Shown here: piece after piece, positions 46,203-54,998 of the stretch | How the letters are laid out: the number at the start of each line of letters is the position of its first letter | Numbering within the stretch: the stretch's first letter is position 1 | Origin: Pseudomonadales bacterium | GTDB lineage: Bacteria > Pseudomonadota > Gammaproteobacteria > Pseudomonadales > Pseudohongiellaceae | NCBI GenBank assembly: GCA_024234395.1 | Contig: JACKOH010000001.1 | Location: 1,197,001 to 1,261,000, forward strand | Direction of reading: 5' to 3' | DNA: 64,000 bases | The notes under the pieces: generated by a model | The model's input: the letters and a program-made list of their open reading frames with translations, nothing else | Told to the model about the DNA's origin: nothing | Databases searched by the model: none | Translations under genes and position numbers: made by a program

Positions 46203-46210
46203 AGTGGCGT
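46203..46210. repeat. IS66 target-site duplication, left
   Basis: AGTGGCGT, repeated exactly at 48644-48651 on the other side of the element. Eight bases is the typical IS66 duplication. Confidence 0.9.
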
Positions 46211-46289
46211 GTAACCGTCCGGTAAACCCATCTTGCTAGTTCTGCCTGATCTATCGATAGTGTCCACCTATTTTTAAGTGGACACCATC

Positions 46290-46661
46290 ATGAACGAGTT
46301 AAGCGTATTCACTCCACCTGTTAAGCGTCGAAGGTTTGCCCCGGATTTCAAACACAGGATCTTAGCAGCTTGCAAAGAACCCGGTGCGTCGGTTGCAAGG
46401 ATCGCCAGGGAACACGACCTGAATGCCAACCTGGTCCATAAGTGGATTCGTCAGACCAAGGCGAATTCGTTGCCGGTAACTACGCCAGCTTTTGTAGCAC
46501 TACCGGTCAACTCGACGCAAGCGCCACGGCCCAGTTTAGGTGGCGGAGTGGACGAGTGTGTCCGCCTGGAGATTCCCTTCCGTCTACAATCGATCAAGGT
46601 GAGCTGGCCAGTCTCTCAGTCGGATCGTTGTCTGGCGCTGCTGCGTGACCTGCTGCAGTGA
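46290..46661 (+). CDS. tnpA: IS66 TnpA (accessory, helix-turn-helix)
   Basis: 123 residues: KRRRFAPDFKHRILAACK and ASVARIAREHDLNANLVHKW form the helix-turn-helix of IS66 orfA, needed with TnpB for transposition. Start is the ATG at 46290 (MNELSVFTPP); a GTG four codons earlier is in frame. Its stop overlaps the tnpB start. Confidence 0.88.
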   Translation: MNELSVFTPPVKRRRFAPDFKHRILAACKEPGASVARIAREHDLNANLVHKWIRQTKANSLPVTTPAFVALPVNSTQAPRPSLGGGVDECVRLEIPFRLQSIKVSWPVSQSDRCLALLRDLLQ

Positions 46662-46993
46662 TCCGTATTGAGGAGATCTGGCTGGCCACCGAGCCGCTGG
46701 ATATGCGCGCCGGACCGGACAAGGCGCTGGCCCGGGTGGTTCAGGTGTTCGGCAGTGCCAGGCCCCATTGTGCCTATGCTTTTACCAACAAGCGCGCCAA
46801 CCGGATAAAGATTCTGGTGCATGATGGATTGGGACTGTGGCTGTGTGCCAGACGCCTGAACCGGGGCAAGTTCCACTGGGCCGAACCCTGGCGCGGCAAG
46901 CACCTGGTTGTGGATGAAGAGCAACTTCAGGCGCTGGTTCAGGGGCTGCCGTGGCAGCGCCTCGGTGAGGCGGGCGTCATTCGTGCTTTGTAG
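46658..46993 (+). CDS. tnpB: IS66 TnpB
   Basis: 111 residues of the IS66 Orf2 family: EIWLATEPLDMRAGPDKALA near the start, then RANRIKILVHDGLGLWL and RGKFHWAE, the usual signature. Start is GTG at 46658, overlapping the tnpA stop by 4 bp. Role in transposition is accessory and poorly defined. Confidence 0.92.
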   Translation: MIRIEEIWLATEPLDMRAGPDKALARVVQVFGSARPHCAYAFTNKRANRIKILVHDGLGLWLCARRLNRGKFHWAEPWRGKHLVVDEEQLQALVQGLPWQRLGEAGVIRAL

Positions 46994-47049
46994 TGAATGC
47001 CGGGCCTCTTTGAGTCGCACTGACCGACCATCGGTGGCATACTTGGTCC

Positions 47050-48618
47050 ATGTCACATCCCGACGTGAGCCAGCTTAATGCCGAGCAACTACGAGCCCTG
47101 ACTGCCTCGTTGTTCTCGCGCCTCGCCGAGCAGGAGAAGACACTTCAGCAGCGGACTGAACGCAACGACAGCCTTACGCACCGCGTCAGTTACCTCGAAA
47201 CACTCAACAAGAAACTGACCCACGAGATGGCGTTACTCAAACGTCACCGCTTCGGTAAACACAGTGAACAACTGAACGTTCTGCAACGCACTCTCCTGGA
47301 AGACATCGTCGACGCCGACGTGGGCGGCATCGAAGCGGAGCTGGAGGCGGCGCAGGCTGACTCCCTCTCACAGTCCAGGCCGAAACAACAACCCAAGCGT
47401 GTACCCCTGCCACCGGAGCTGCCACGCCGGCTGATCGAGCACGAGCCGGACAACACCCACTGCCAGTGTGGCTGTCAGCTCCAACGGATTGGCGAGGACA
47501 TCAGCGAAAAGCTGGACTATACCCCCGGTGAGTTCACCGTTGAGCGGCATGTTCGTGGTAAGTGGGTGTGTAAAGACTGCGAAACGCTGGTGCAGGCACC
47601 GGTACCGGCGCACGTAATCGATAAAGGTCTGCCGACCACTGGCCTGCTGGCACAGGTGCTGGTGGCCAAGTACGCCGACCACCTGCCGCTGTACCGTCAG
47701 GAATGGATCTTCGAACGTGCCGGGCTGGGTATTCCCCGCTCCACGCTGGCCGAATGGGTGGGTCGCTGCGGTGTGGCTTTGCAGCCTCTGGCGGATGCCT
47801 TGCGCGAGACCATCCTGAGCCACCCGGTGGTTCATGCCGACGAGACGCCGGTGCCAATGCTGTCGCCGGGCAAGAAGAAAACCCACCGCGCCTACATCTG
47901 GGCTTACTGCACAACGCCCTATGCCCAGACCCGGGCAGTGGTCTATGACTTTGCGCCCAGCCGTGCCGGGGAACATGCCCGCACCTTCTTGGGCGACTGG
48001 CAGGGCAAGCTGGTGTGTGACGATTACAGTGGTTACAAGGCTGGCTTCGGCCGGGGTGTCACCGAAATCGGCTGTCTGGCTCATGCCCGGCGCAAGTTCT
48101 TTGAGCTGCACGCAACCAACAAGAGCACCCTGGCGGCCAGTGCGCTGGAAACCATCGGTCAGTTGTACGAGATCGAGCGTCAAGCCAGAGAGTTGGATGA
48201 CGGGCAACGTTGCCTACTGCGACAACAACGGACCGGCCCACTGCTGGAGAACTTCCATGCCTGGCTGCTGGCGCAGCGGCAAAAGGTACCGGACGGATCG
48301 GCTACGGCCAGAGCCATTGATTACAGTCTGAAACGCTGGCGTGCCTTGACCCGGTATCTCGATGATGGCGCGGTGCCTATCGACAACAACTGGGTCGAGA
48401 ATCAGATCCGCCCGTGGGCCTTGGGGCGTTCCAACTGGCTGTTCGCCGGATCGCTGCGCAGTGGTCAGCGCGCGGCTGCTGTGATGAGCCTGATACAGTC
48501 AGCCCGAATGAACAGGCTTGATCCTTACACATACCTAAAAGATGTCATGGCCAGGCTACCGACTCAGAAGGCCAGTCGCATTAATGAACTGTTGCCACAT
48601 AACTGGCAACCGGAATAG
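47050..48618 (+). CDS. tnpC: IS66 transposase TnpC
   Basis: 522 residues. N-terminal coiled coil (QEKTLQQRTERNDSL onward), a zinc-binding CQCGC...CKDC motif (residues 130-180) and the DDE domain with HADETPVP, CDDYSGY and the C-terminal NNWVENQIRPWALG. Intact, so the element may be active. Confidence 0.95.
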   Translation: MSHPDVSQLNAEQLRALTASLFSRLAEQEKTLQQRTERNDSLTHRVSYLETLNKKLTHEMALLKRHRFGKHSEQLNVLQRTLLEDIVDADVGGIEAELEAAQADSLSQSRPKQQPKRVPLPPELPRRLIEHEPDNTHCQCGCQLQRIGEDISEKLDYTPGEFTVERHVRGKWVCKDCETLVQAPVPAHVIDKGLPTTGLLAQVLVAKYADHLPLYRQEWIFERAGLGIPRSTLAEWVGRCGVALQPLADALRETILSHPVVHADETPVPMLSPGKKKTHRAYIWAYCTTPYAQTRAVVYDFAPSRAGEHARTFLGDWQGKLVCDDYSGYKAGFGRGVTEIGCLAHARRKFFELHATNKSTLAASALETIGQLYEIERQARELDDGQRCLLRQQRTGPLLENFHAWLLAQRQKVPDGSATARAIDYSLKRWRALTRYLDDGAVPIDNNWVENQIRPWALGRSNWLFAGSLRSGQRAAAVMSLIQSARMNRLDPYTYLKDVMARLPTQKASRINELLPHNWQPE

Positions 48619-48643
48619 CAAGGTGTGATGCCCGGACGGTTAC

Positions 48644-48651
48644 AGTGGCGT
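48644..48651. repeat. IS66 target-site duplication, right
   Basis: AGTGGCGT, identical to 46203-46210. Confidence 0.9.
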
Positions 48652-48705
48652 GCCCTTTTCCTCTAGCTGAAGTACTGCCCGCTTGAATGCGCCCCGTATG
48701 ATGGG

Positions 48706-48712
48706 GGCTATG
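48706..48712. repeat. IS21 target-site duplication, left
   Basis: GGCTATG, repeated at 51310-51316. Seven bases, in the IS21 range. Confidence 0.85.
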
Positions 48713-48897
48713 TGCGTATTCCAGACCAAGCCTGCCACTGATTCCACGCGAAGCCTGCCACCCATTCCACGCGAATGCTGCCACTGATTCCGCGGCAAAG
48801 CTGCCACCCTGGCAGCAAGCCTGAAGTCACCCGCCGGAGTGTGCCGGCGCAGGATAACTAACCGGTATTCTGACCTTTTCCCCAGGGAGAGGATCAG

Positions 48898-50439
48898 ATG
48901 CCTGCGAAGAGGTTATCCATGCGTAAAATCAAAGAAGTGCTGCGCCTCAAGTGGGTCAGTGGACTGAGCAATCGTAAGATCGCCGCCTCCTGCGGCATTG
49001 GCCGGCCCACGGTCAGCGAGTACCTGCGGCGGGCTGAGTCGGCGGGCCTCCGGTGGCCCCTGCCTGATGATCTGGACGAGGCGCGACTGGAACGCCTGTT
49101 GTTTCCGCCACCTCCGGACCTGCCGGCCCAGCAACGGGGTATCCCTGATTGGGCTAACATCCATGGCGAGCTCAAACGCCCGGGCGTCACCCTGTTCCTG
49201 CTCTGGCAGGAGTACCGGCAGGCTCATCCCGATGGCTACCAGTACAGCTGGTTCTGTGAGCACTACCGTGCCTGGCAGGGCAAGCTGGACCTGGTCATGC
49301 GCCAGGACCATCGGGCCGGCGAGAAACTGTTTGTCGACTATGCCGGCCAGACTGTCCCGGTCATCGATCAGACCACCGGCGAGATCCGTCAGGCACAGAT
49401 ATTCGTTGCGGTGTTGGGAGCTTCCAACTACACCTATGCCGAAGCCACCTGGACTCAATCCCTGCCGGACTGGATCGGCTCCCACGTGCGCACCTTCAGG
49501 TTCCTGGGTGGCGTACCGGAACTGGTGGTGCCAGACAACCTGCGGGCCGGCGTGAGCAAAGCCCACCGGTACGAGCCCGACACCAATCCCACCTACCAGG
49601 ACATGGCTTCACACTACGGGGTGGCGATACTGCCCACCCGGGTCCGCAAGCCACGCGACAAAGCCAAGGTCGAAAGCGGTGTCCTGGTAGTAGAGCGCTG
49701 GATCCTGGCTTCTCTGCGTCATCGCCAGTTCTTCTCCCTGGCAGAGCTCAATGCCGCGATCAGTGATCTGCTGGGCAAACTCAATGCACGCTCCTTCCGC
49801 AAGCTGCCTGGCTGCCGGCGGGAACACTTCGAACAACTGGACCGGCCGGCGCTGCGGCCGTTGCCAGCAGAACCATATGTCTATGCCGAGTGGAAGAAGG
49901 CCCGGGTCCATATCGATTATCACGTGGCGATCGATGGGCACTACTACTCGGTGCCCTGCGCTCTGGTCAAGAAAGAGGTCGAGGTCCGACTGACCCGTCA
50001 TACCGTCGAGTGCTTCTACCGGGGTAACCGGGTAGCCAGCCACCGGCGTTCCGATCAGAAAGGCCGCCACACCACGCTCACTGCCCACATGCCGGAATCC
50101 CATCGCCAGGCCGGGGAGTGGACACCGGAGCGTCTCCAGCGTTGGGCTGCCAAGACCGGGCCGGCAACGGAGAAACTCATCCTGGTGGTGCTGGGTTCAC
50201 GCCAACACCCCCAACAAGCCTATCGCTCCTGTCTGGGCATTCTCCGCCTCGGCAAAGCCTACGGCGATGAACGACTGGAGGCCGCTTGCCGCAGAGCCCT
50301 GGTCCTGGGCAGCTGCCGTTACAAGAGCATCGAATCCATCCTGAAACTCCGCCTGGACGAACAGCCTCTTGAAGGTCAGCAGGAGCTGGCTTTACCCGAT
50401 GCCCACGACAATATCCGCGGTCCCGCTTACTATCACTGA
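48898..50439 (+). CDS. istA: IS21 transposase IstA
   Basis: 513 residues. N-terminal helix-turn-helix GLSNRKIAASCGIGRPTVSEYLRR, then the DDE integrase domain: VDYAGQTVPVID, FRFLGGVPELVVPDNL, and KPRDKAKVESGVLVV. C-terminal Mu-type beta-barrel. Intact. Followed 8 bp later by istB. Confidence 0.95.
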   Translation: MPAKRLSMRKIKEVLRLKWVSGLSNRKIAASCGIGRPTVSEYLRRAESAGLRWPLPDDLDEARLERLLFPPPPDLPAQQRGIPDWANIHGELKRPGVTLFLLWQEYRQAHPDGYQYSWFCEHYRAWQGKLDLVMRQDHRAGEKLFVDYAGQTVPVIDQTTGEIRQAQIFVAVLGASNYTYAEATWTQSLPDWIGSHVRTFRFLGGVPELVVPDNLRAGVSKAHRYEPDTNPTYQDMASHYGVAILPTRVRKPRDKAKVESGVLVVERWILASLRHRQFFSLAELNAAISDLLGKLNARSFRKLPGCRREHFEQLDRPALRPLPAEPYVYAEWKKARVHIDYHVAIDGHYYSVPCALVKKEVEVRLTRHTVECFYRGNRVASHRRSDQKGRHTTLTAHMPESHRQAGEWTPERLQRWAAKTGPATEKLILVVLGSRQHPQQAYRSCLGILRLGKAYGDERLEAACRRALVLGSCRYKSIESILKLRLDEQPLEGQQELALPDAHDNIRGPAYYH

Positions 50440-50450
50440 AGGAGAACATG

Positions 50451-51206
50451 ATGTTGAAACACCCCACCCTGGAGAAACTCCAGGCACTGAAGTTCACCGG
50501 CATGGCGACAGCGCTGGTCGATCAGATGACCACACCGGACATCGAAGAGCTGGGCTTCGAGGAACGCCTTGGGCTGCTGGTAGACCGGGAGATGACCGAG
50601 CGGGAGAGCCGCCGTCTGACCAGCCGATTGCGCCGGGCCAGGCTGAGGCACAACGCTGCCCTGGAAGACATTGACTACCAGAACCCCAGGGGGCTGGATA
50701 AAACACTGATCCAATCACTGGCTGCCTGCCGCTGGGTGCAGGAACACCTCAACATCCTCATTACCGGACCCACCGGTGTTGGTAAAACCTGGCTGGCCTG
50801 CGCCCTGGCGCAGAAGGCCTGTCGCGAGGGGTATACGGTGCAATACGTCCGGCTCAGTCGACTGTTGAGAGAGCTGATGATCGCCAAAGGTGATGGGCGC
50901 TATCCCAAGCTGCTTGCCAACCTAGCCAAGGTTGATGTGCTGATCCTCGATGACTGGGGCTTGGTAAAACCGAATGCTGAAAGCCGGCGGGACCTGCTGG
51001 AGGTGCTGGAGGACAGGCACGGCCTTCGCTCCACCATTGTCACCAGCCAGCTCCCTGTTGAAGACTGGCATGCAGTGATCGGAGATCCGACTCTGGCGGA
51101 CGCCATCCTGGATCGGCTGGTTCACAACGCTTACAAGATCAACCTGAGAGGAGAATCCCTGCGCAAACAGAAGACAAAGTTGACGAGAGACACTGATTCT
51201 GAGTAA
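50451..51206 (+). CDS. istB: IS21 helper ATPase IstB
   Basis: 251 residues from MLKHPTLEKLQ (the codon before, also ATG, is possible). Walker A ITGPTGVGKTWLAC and Walker B VDVLILDDWGL, plus the DnaA/DnaC-like sensor region. Regulates target choice by IstA. Confidence 0.94.
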   Translation: MLKHPTLEKLQALKFTGMATALVDQMTTPDIEELGFEERLGLLVDREMTERESRRLTSRLRRARLRHNAALEDIDYQNPRGLDKTLIQSLAACRWVQEHLNILITGPTGVGKTWLACALAQKACREGYTVQYVRLSRLLRELMIAKGDGRYPKLLANLAKVDVLILDDWGLVKPNAESRRDLLEVLEDRHGLRSTIVTSQLPVEDWHAVIGDPTLADAILDRLVHNAYKINLRGESLRKQKTKLTRDTDSE

Positions 51207-51309
51207 CTACAAAACCCTGCGTCGCTACGCTCCGACGGGTGGCAGCTTTGCCGCGGTCCGGGTGGCAGGCTTCAGATGGAATGGGTGGCAGACTTCAGCG
51301 GTTTACGCA

Positions 51310-51316
51310 GGCTATG
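51310..51316. repeat. IS21 target-site duplication, right
   Basis: GGCTATG, identical to 48706-48712. Confidence 0.85.
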
Positions 51317-51627
51317 TCATGGCTGCCTCTTGGCCTGCCTCTTTTTGCCATTTCTTAAACTCCTATGTCATTGATTTCACTGCGTAAGCAATGGCCAAAC
51401 CCGTACAGTACTTTGGTGCACGTCTATAAGAGCACTAAGTGCTTAAACGGATAATGGGTAATTCGGAAAGAACAAACCTTAGGTGAGGTTGCTTATTTTT
51501 CTATTTATATCAATAGGTTACAGAAACAGCCCATGGCCTCAACTTTGCAAATAATAACTTTCCAACTCCCCACTAAATATACCATTTTTCCATTGAATTC
51601 AGTATGTTACTGAGTAACTCCGTGTTG

Positions 51628-51687
51628 TGTTGATTTGCACGTTCGATTGACCCAATATAAGTAGTTTTTGCATCGAATAGTTAACCC
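51628..51687. repeat. Solo IS21-type end, relic
   Basis: TGTTGATTTGCA followed by TTGACCC, then TTTTGCATCGAATA and TTAACCC, the same layout as the left end of the second IS21 at 52534, in the same orientation but diverged. No transposase gene accompanies it. 51352-51810 otherwise holds nothing. Confidence 0.6.
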
Positions 51688-51810
51688 TCTATATTCCCTT
51701 GGTTTCGAGCAGTTCCAGCATTTTTGAGGGGGGAGATTTGAATGCAATTGCTGGGTTCAAAATTCGCTGCAAATCAACATAGTGTATACAGTCAGTCCTA
51801 GTTGGCCTAA

Positions 51811-52338
51811 CTAGTCCAAACAGCCGCCGGTCGCAAAATTCGGAGTGCAGCCGCCAGCACCATGGCTTAGAATTTGCTGCCGACGTCGTTCATTTTCGAT
51901 CATTTGGCGTACCTCCCATTCGTCCACGGCTCCGTTATGTGGCTGGTTAGCTCTATTACCACCACCATAACTCACGCCTTCCGCAAACGCTTCAAAGAAC
52001 GCGGCTAAACCCTCCTCGGATTCATACCTATCGCTCGCAATTAATCTTTCGATAAAGTCGCCTAAGTAAAACCGTTTCATACCGTCACTCAAATCTACCT
52101 CATCATATTGATGCAAACTCGCAATCATTTCCTGAGCCAGCTCAATGGATAGAGGACTTAACACATCGTTTTCCAAACCTGGGGCGATCACTCGTGTTTC
52201 AACGCAGTTTGCATATTGGGAAAAGCTATTTTGTGTTTCAAGTAGGCAAGCATCTGCGTCAGATTGAAGGTTATCGAATTTGTTTGCACAGTTTGCCAAG
52301 CCAAATGTAAGTACAATAAGAATCAGCAGTTTTTTCAT
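51811..52338 (-). CDS. Hypothetical lipoprotein
   Basis: 175 residues. Lipoprotein signal MKKLLILIVLTFGLANC with lipobox LANC (Cys17). The mature part is acidic and helical (SPLSIELAQEMIASLHQYDE), with a Gly-rich VSYGGGNRA and two Cys near the C-terminus (GGCTPNFATGGCLD). No family recognised. It stands between the IS21 relic and the second IS21, so it may be cargo of a composite or of the island. Confidence 0.65.
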   Translation of the reverse strand: MKKLLILIVLTFGLANCANKFDNLQSDADACLLETQNSFSQYANCVETRVIAPGLENDVLSPLSIELAQEMIASLHQYDEVDLSDGMKRFYLGDFIERLIASDRYESEEGLAAFFEAFAEGVSYGGGNRANQPHNGAVDEWEVRQMIENERRRQQILSHGAGGCTPNFATGGCLD

Positions 52339-52611
52339 ATTAGCGCATCTTGAAAAGAGATGACCTATGATACCAACTGACTGAATACGTCAAAAGGGAA
52401 AGATATAGAAATCAAAAATTTGGATAAAATAGCTATATTGGGAATATTTAATAAATTATGAAAATTAGAAAAATTCAGTAACCATAGGAGTTGTAGCTTA
52501 TCGCTCTTGGTGAACTTACCCTCAATCCTGGCGTGTTGATTTGCATTTAAAACTGACCCGGGTTTTGCATCCAATATTGACCCGCCCAGATGGCCCGATT
52601 ATGGCCTGAGT

Positions 52612-53382
52612 TTATCTTCGCTTTCCAGTTCTTCTGTCCTCCTGTTGGTTTGTCGTTGAGTGTTTGAATCGGTAACTGTCATTTCCGGTTTCGATGATGT
52701 GGCAGTGATGAGTTAGCCGGTCCAGTAATGCCGTTGTCATCTTGGAATCGATGAACACATTGGACCATTCCGAGAAGCTCAGGTTGGTGGTGATCAGGAT
52801 GCTGGTCTTCTCATAGAGCTTGCTGATCAGGTGGAACAGCAAGGCCCCTCCAGACTGACTGAATGGCAGGTAGCCCAGTTCATCCAGTATCACCAGGTCG
52901 GCATGCACTAACCGGTTGGCAATGCGGCCTGGTTTACCAGCCTGCTTTTCCTGTTCCAGTTGATTCACCAACTCAATAGTGGACAGGAACCGGACTCGAA
53001 GTCGGTGGTGTTGGATCGCCTGAACTCCAATCGCGGTAGCCAGGTGAGTCTTCCCGGTTCCCGGGCCGCCAACAAAGACTACATTCTGAGCATCCTCAAT
53101 GAACTCACAACGGTGGAGCGAGCGAACCAGGGCTTCATCAGCCTGGCTTTCCGCAAAGTCGAAGCCAGCAAGGTCCCGATAGGCGGGGAACCTGGCAACG
53201 TTCATCTGGTAGTTGATTGAACGAACTTCCCGTTCAGCAACTTCAGCTTTCAGCAGCGTCTCCAGAGTGGGCAGTGCCGATTGGTACGCAGGAGAACCCT
53301 GTTCGGCCAGTGTGGTAATGGTGTCTGCCATACCGAACAGCTTAAGGGATTTGAAGGTGGTGATCATGGCATCGTTGTTCAT
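52612..53382 (-). CDS. istB: IS21 helper ATPase IstB
   Basis: 256 residues. Walker A VGGPGTGKTHLATAIG and Walker B DLVILDELGYLPFSQSGG are of the common IstB type. Overlaps istA by 4 bp. Not closely similar to the IstB at 50451. Confidence 0.94.
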   Translation of the reverse strand: MNNDAMITTFKSLKLFGMADTITTLAEQGSPAYQSALPTLETLLKAEVAEREVRSINYQMNVARFPAYRDLAGFDFAESQADEALVRSLHRCEFIEDAQNVVFVGGPGTGKTHLATAIGVQAIQHHRLRVRFLSTIELVNQLEQEKQAGKPGRIANRLVHADLVILDELGYLPFSQSGGALLFHLISKLYEKTSILITTNLSFSEWSNVFIDSKMTTALLDRLTHHCHIIETGNDSYRFKHSTTNQQEDRRTGKRR

Positions 53383-54899
53383 GGAGTAGTCCTTCGGAGG
53401 CGGTCGTAGCGGCTAGTATCGGCGACCGGTTCATTCACCAGCTTCAGGGCCGGTGGCGTTGAAGTGGGTTGAGGCCTGGGGACGTCGCTGAGCTTGCTCA
53501 GGCAGTTCAGTACATGCTGCTTGGACACCTGGTCGACAAGGAGGGCCTCACTCACCGCCCGTTCCACAAGCGCCTCATTGTGCAACAGCACCAGGGCAAG
53601 AATGTCGGCCATCTCCCGATCACCACCGGGCCGCTTAAGCAGAACCGCCTGTAACTGTCTGAAGCTCTCAGGCAGTTCATTGAACGGCGCACCGTTACGC
53701 AGAGCGCCGGGCTTGCGTTGTACCACCGACAGGTAGTGTCGCCAGTCATAAATGGTCTTGCCGCTGACACTGTGGTCCCGGGTAAACACTCTCTCATGGA
53801 TTGCCACTACGTTGGCTTCCGCGACTACCACAAGACGGTCAGCATAGACCCGTAGGCTCACTGGGCGATTGGCGAAGCTGGCTGGCACACTGTAGCGGTT
53901 ATGCTCGAAGGTGATCAGGCAGGTAGAACTGACCCGCTTGTTGTATTCCACAAAGCCGTCGAATGCGGCCGGCGTTTCCATCAGGCATTCCCGTTCCGCC
54001 TGCCAGTAGTCGCTGAGCGTTCGCCTCCTGTCCTCTGGATGGGGAAGCTCTTCCCACAGTTCCAGGCAGCGCTGTTTCAACCAGGCATTGAGTTCTGCCA
54101 GTGACTTGAAGGCGGGGGCTCCTTGCCAGACCCGACGGCGGGAGTCCAGCACCTGTTTCTCGACCTGACCCTTCTCCCAGCCGGAGGCCGGGTTGCAGAA
54201 CTCGGTTTCAAACAGGTAGTGGCTGGCCATGGCCGTGAAGCGCTTGTTGATAGTCCGCTGCTTCCCGCGGCCCACCTTGTCCACGGCGGTCTTCATGTTA
54301 TCGTAGATCCCTCGCTCCGGGATGCCGCCAAAGGCCATGAAGGCATGATGGTGGGCATCGAACAGCATCTCGTGGGTCTGCAGCAGATAGGCACGCAGGA
54401 AGAACGCCCGGCTGTGACTGAGTCGGAAGTGAGCGACCTGCAGCTTGGTATTCACGCCATTGATTACGGCGTAGTCTTCGCTCCAGTCAAACTGGAAGGC
54501 TTCGCCCGGAGCAAAGGACAAAGGCACGAAGGTGTTCCTGGCGGCGGTACGCTTGGCTTCCTGTTGCTCCTGACGCCAGAGCCTGGCAAAGGCGGCCACC
54601 CGGTCGTAGGAGCCGGTGAAGCCAATTTGCACCAGGTCGCTGTGGAGTTGCCTGACGGTCTTGCGCTGCTTGCGGTGCCTCCTGGTCTCCCGGAACAGCC
54701 AGCTGGTCAGGGTCAGCTCGAAGTCGTCCAGCTTGGAGGGAGTCTTTCTCTGCGGGTAGCGGGGTTCCACCACTCCACTGGCGAGGTACTTGCGGACTGT
54801 ATTGCGACTCAGTCCTGTTCGTCTTGTGATCTCCCGGATCGGCAATCCTTCACGGAAGTGCCAGCGCCGGATTACGCTCAATAACGCCACGTCTATCAC
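53379..54899 (-). CDS. istA: IS21 transposase IstA
   Basis: 506 residues. HTH REGLPIREITRRTGLSRNTV, DDE region with FQFDWSEDYAVI, FGGIPERGIYDNMKTAV and ASGWEKGQVEKQVLDSRRRV. Intact and overlapping istB. Confidence 0.95.
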   Translation of the reverse strand: MIDVALLSVIRRWHFREGLPIREITRRTGLSRNTVRKYLASGVVEPRYPQRKTPSKLDDFELTLTSWLFRETRRHRKQRKTVRQLHSDLVQIGFTGSYDRVAAFARLWRQEQQEAKRTAARNTFVPLSFAPGEAFQFDWSEDYAVINGVNTKLQVAHFRLSHSRAFFLRAYLLQTHEMLFDAHHHAFMAFGGIPERGIYDNMKTAVDKVGRGKQRTINKRFTAMASHYLFETEFCNPASGWEKGQVEKQVLDSRRRVWQGAPAFKSLAELNAWLKQRCLELWEELPHPEDRRRTLSDYWQAERECLMETPAAFDGFVEYNKRVSSTCLITFEHNRYSVPASFANRPVSLRVYADRLVVVAEANVVAIHERVFTRDHSVSGKTIYDWRHYLSVVQRKPGALRNGAPFNELPESFRQLQAVLLKRPGGDREMADILALVLLHNEALVERAVSEALLVDQVSKQHVLNCLSKLSDVPRPQPTSTPPALKLVNEPVADTSRYDRLRRTTP

Positions 54900-54998
54900 T
54901 CCTGAATACTCCTGCGTCAGATCGATGCAGGATGAGTTGTACGTGGGTCAAAATTAGATGCAAATCAGGGGGTGTAGTGGGTCAATTTTGGGTGCAAA

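Larger units (their letters stand above)
46211..48643 (+). mobile_element. IS66 family insertion sequence
   Basis: 2433 bp, complete. The left end GTAACCGTCCGG and the right end (reverse complement) also GTAACCGTCCGG, with a further imperfect match to about 28 bp, form terminal inverted repeats. The 8-bp duplication AGTGGCGT flanks it. It carries the three IS66 genes in one direction. The palindrome GTGTCCAC-10-GTGGACAC just before tnpA (46259-46284) may be regulatory. Confidence 0.93.
48713..51309 (+). mobile_element. IS21 family insertion sequence (first copy)
   Basis: 2597 bp. Starts TGCGTA and ends TACGCA, with flanking 7-bp duplications GGCTATG at 48706-48712 and 51310-51316. Each end has three internal copies of a TGCCAC-type repeat (for example AAGCCTGCCACC), as IS21 elements do. 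Carries istA and istB. It is inserted in the 95-codon gene, between two pieces that also surround the IS66. Confidence 0.92.
46019..51351 (-). pseudogene. 95-codon gene split by two insertion sequences
   Basis: Minus-strand pieces 51317-51351, 48652-48705 and 46019-46202 plus one copy of each target duplication join to exactly 288 nt: an ATG, 94 more codons and a stop, with AGGAG 10 nt upstream of the ATG. The product starts MAKRGRPRGSHDIAPIIRGA, with an AT-hook-like basic KRGRPRG, and goes on to LSELIANEMEKN and the end EKPPSKH. IS66 (46211-48643) and IS21 (48713-51309) sit in it. Family not recognised; the composition suggests a small DNA-binding or phage/island protein. Confidence 0.85.

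Noticed and set aside
47368..48207. 279-codon minus ORF in the IS66
   Set aside because: Antisense to the IS66 transposase, with no recognisable motif.
52365..52574. 69-codon minus ORF crossing the IS21 left end
   Set aside because: Its start lies in the IS terminal repeat and it only continues into the flank by chance.
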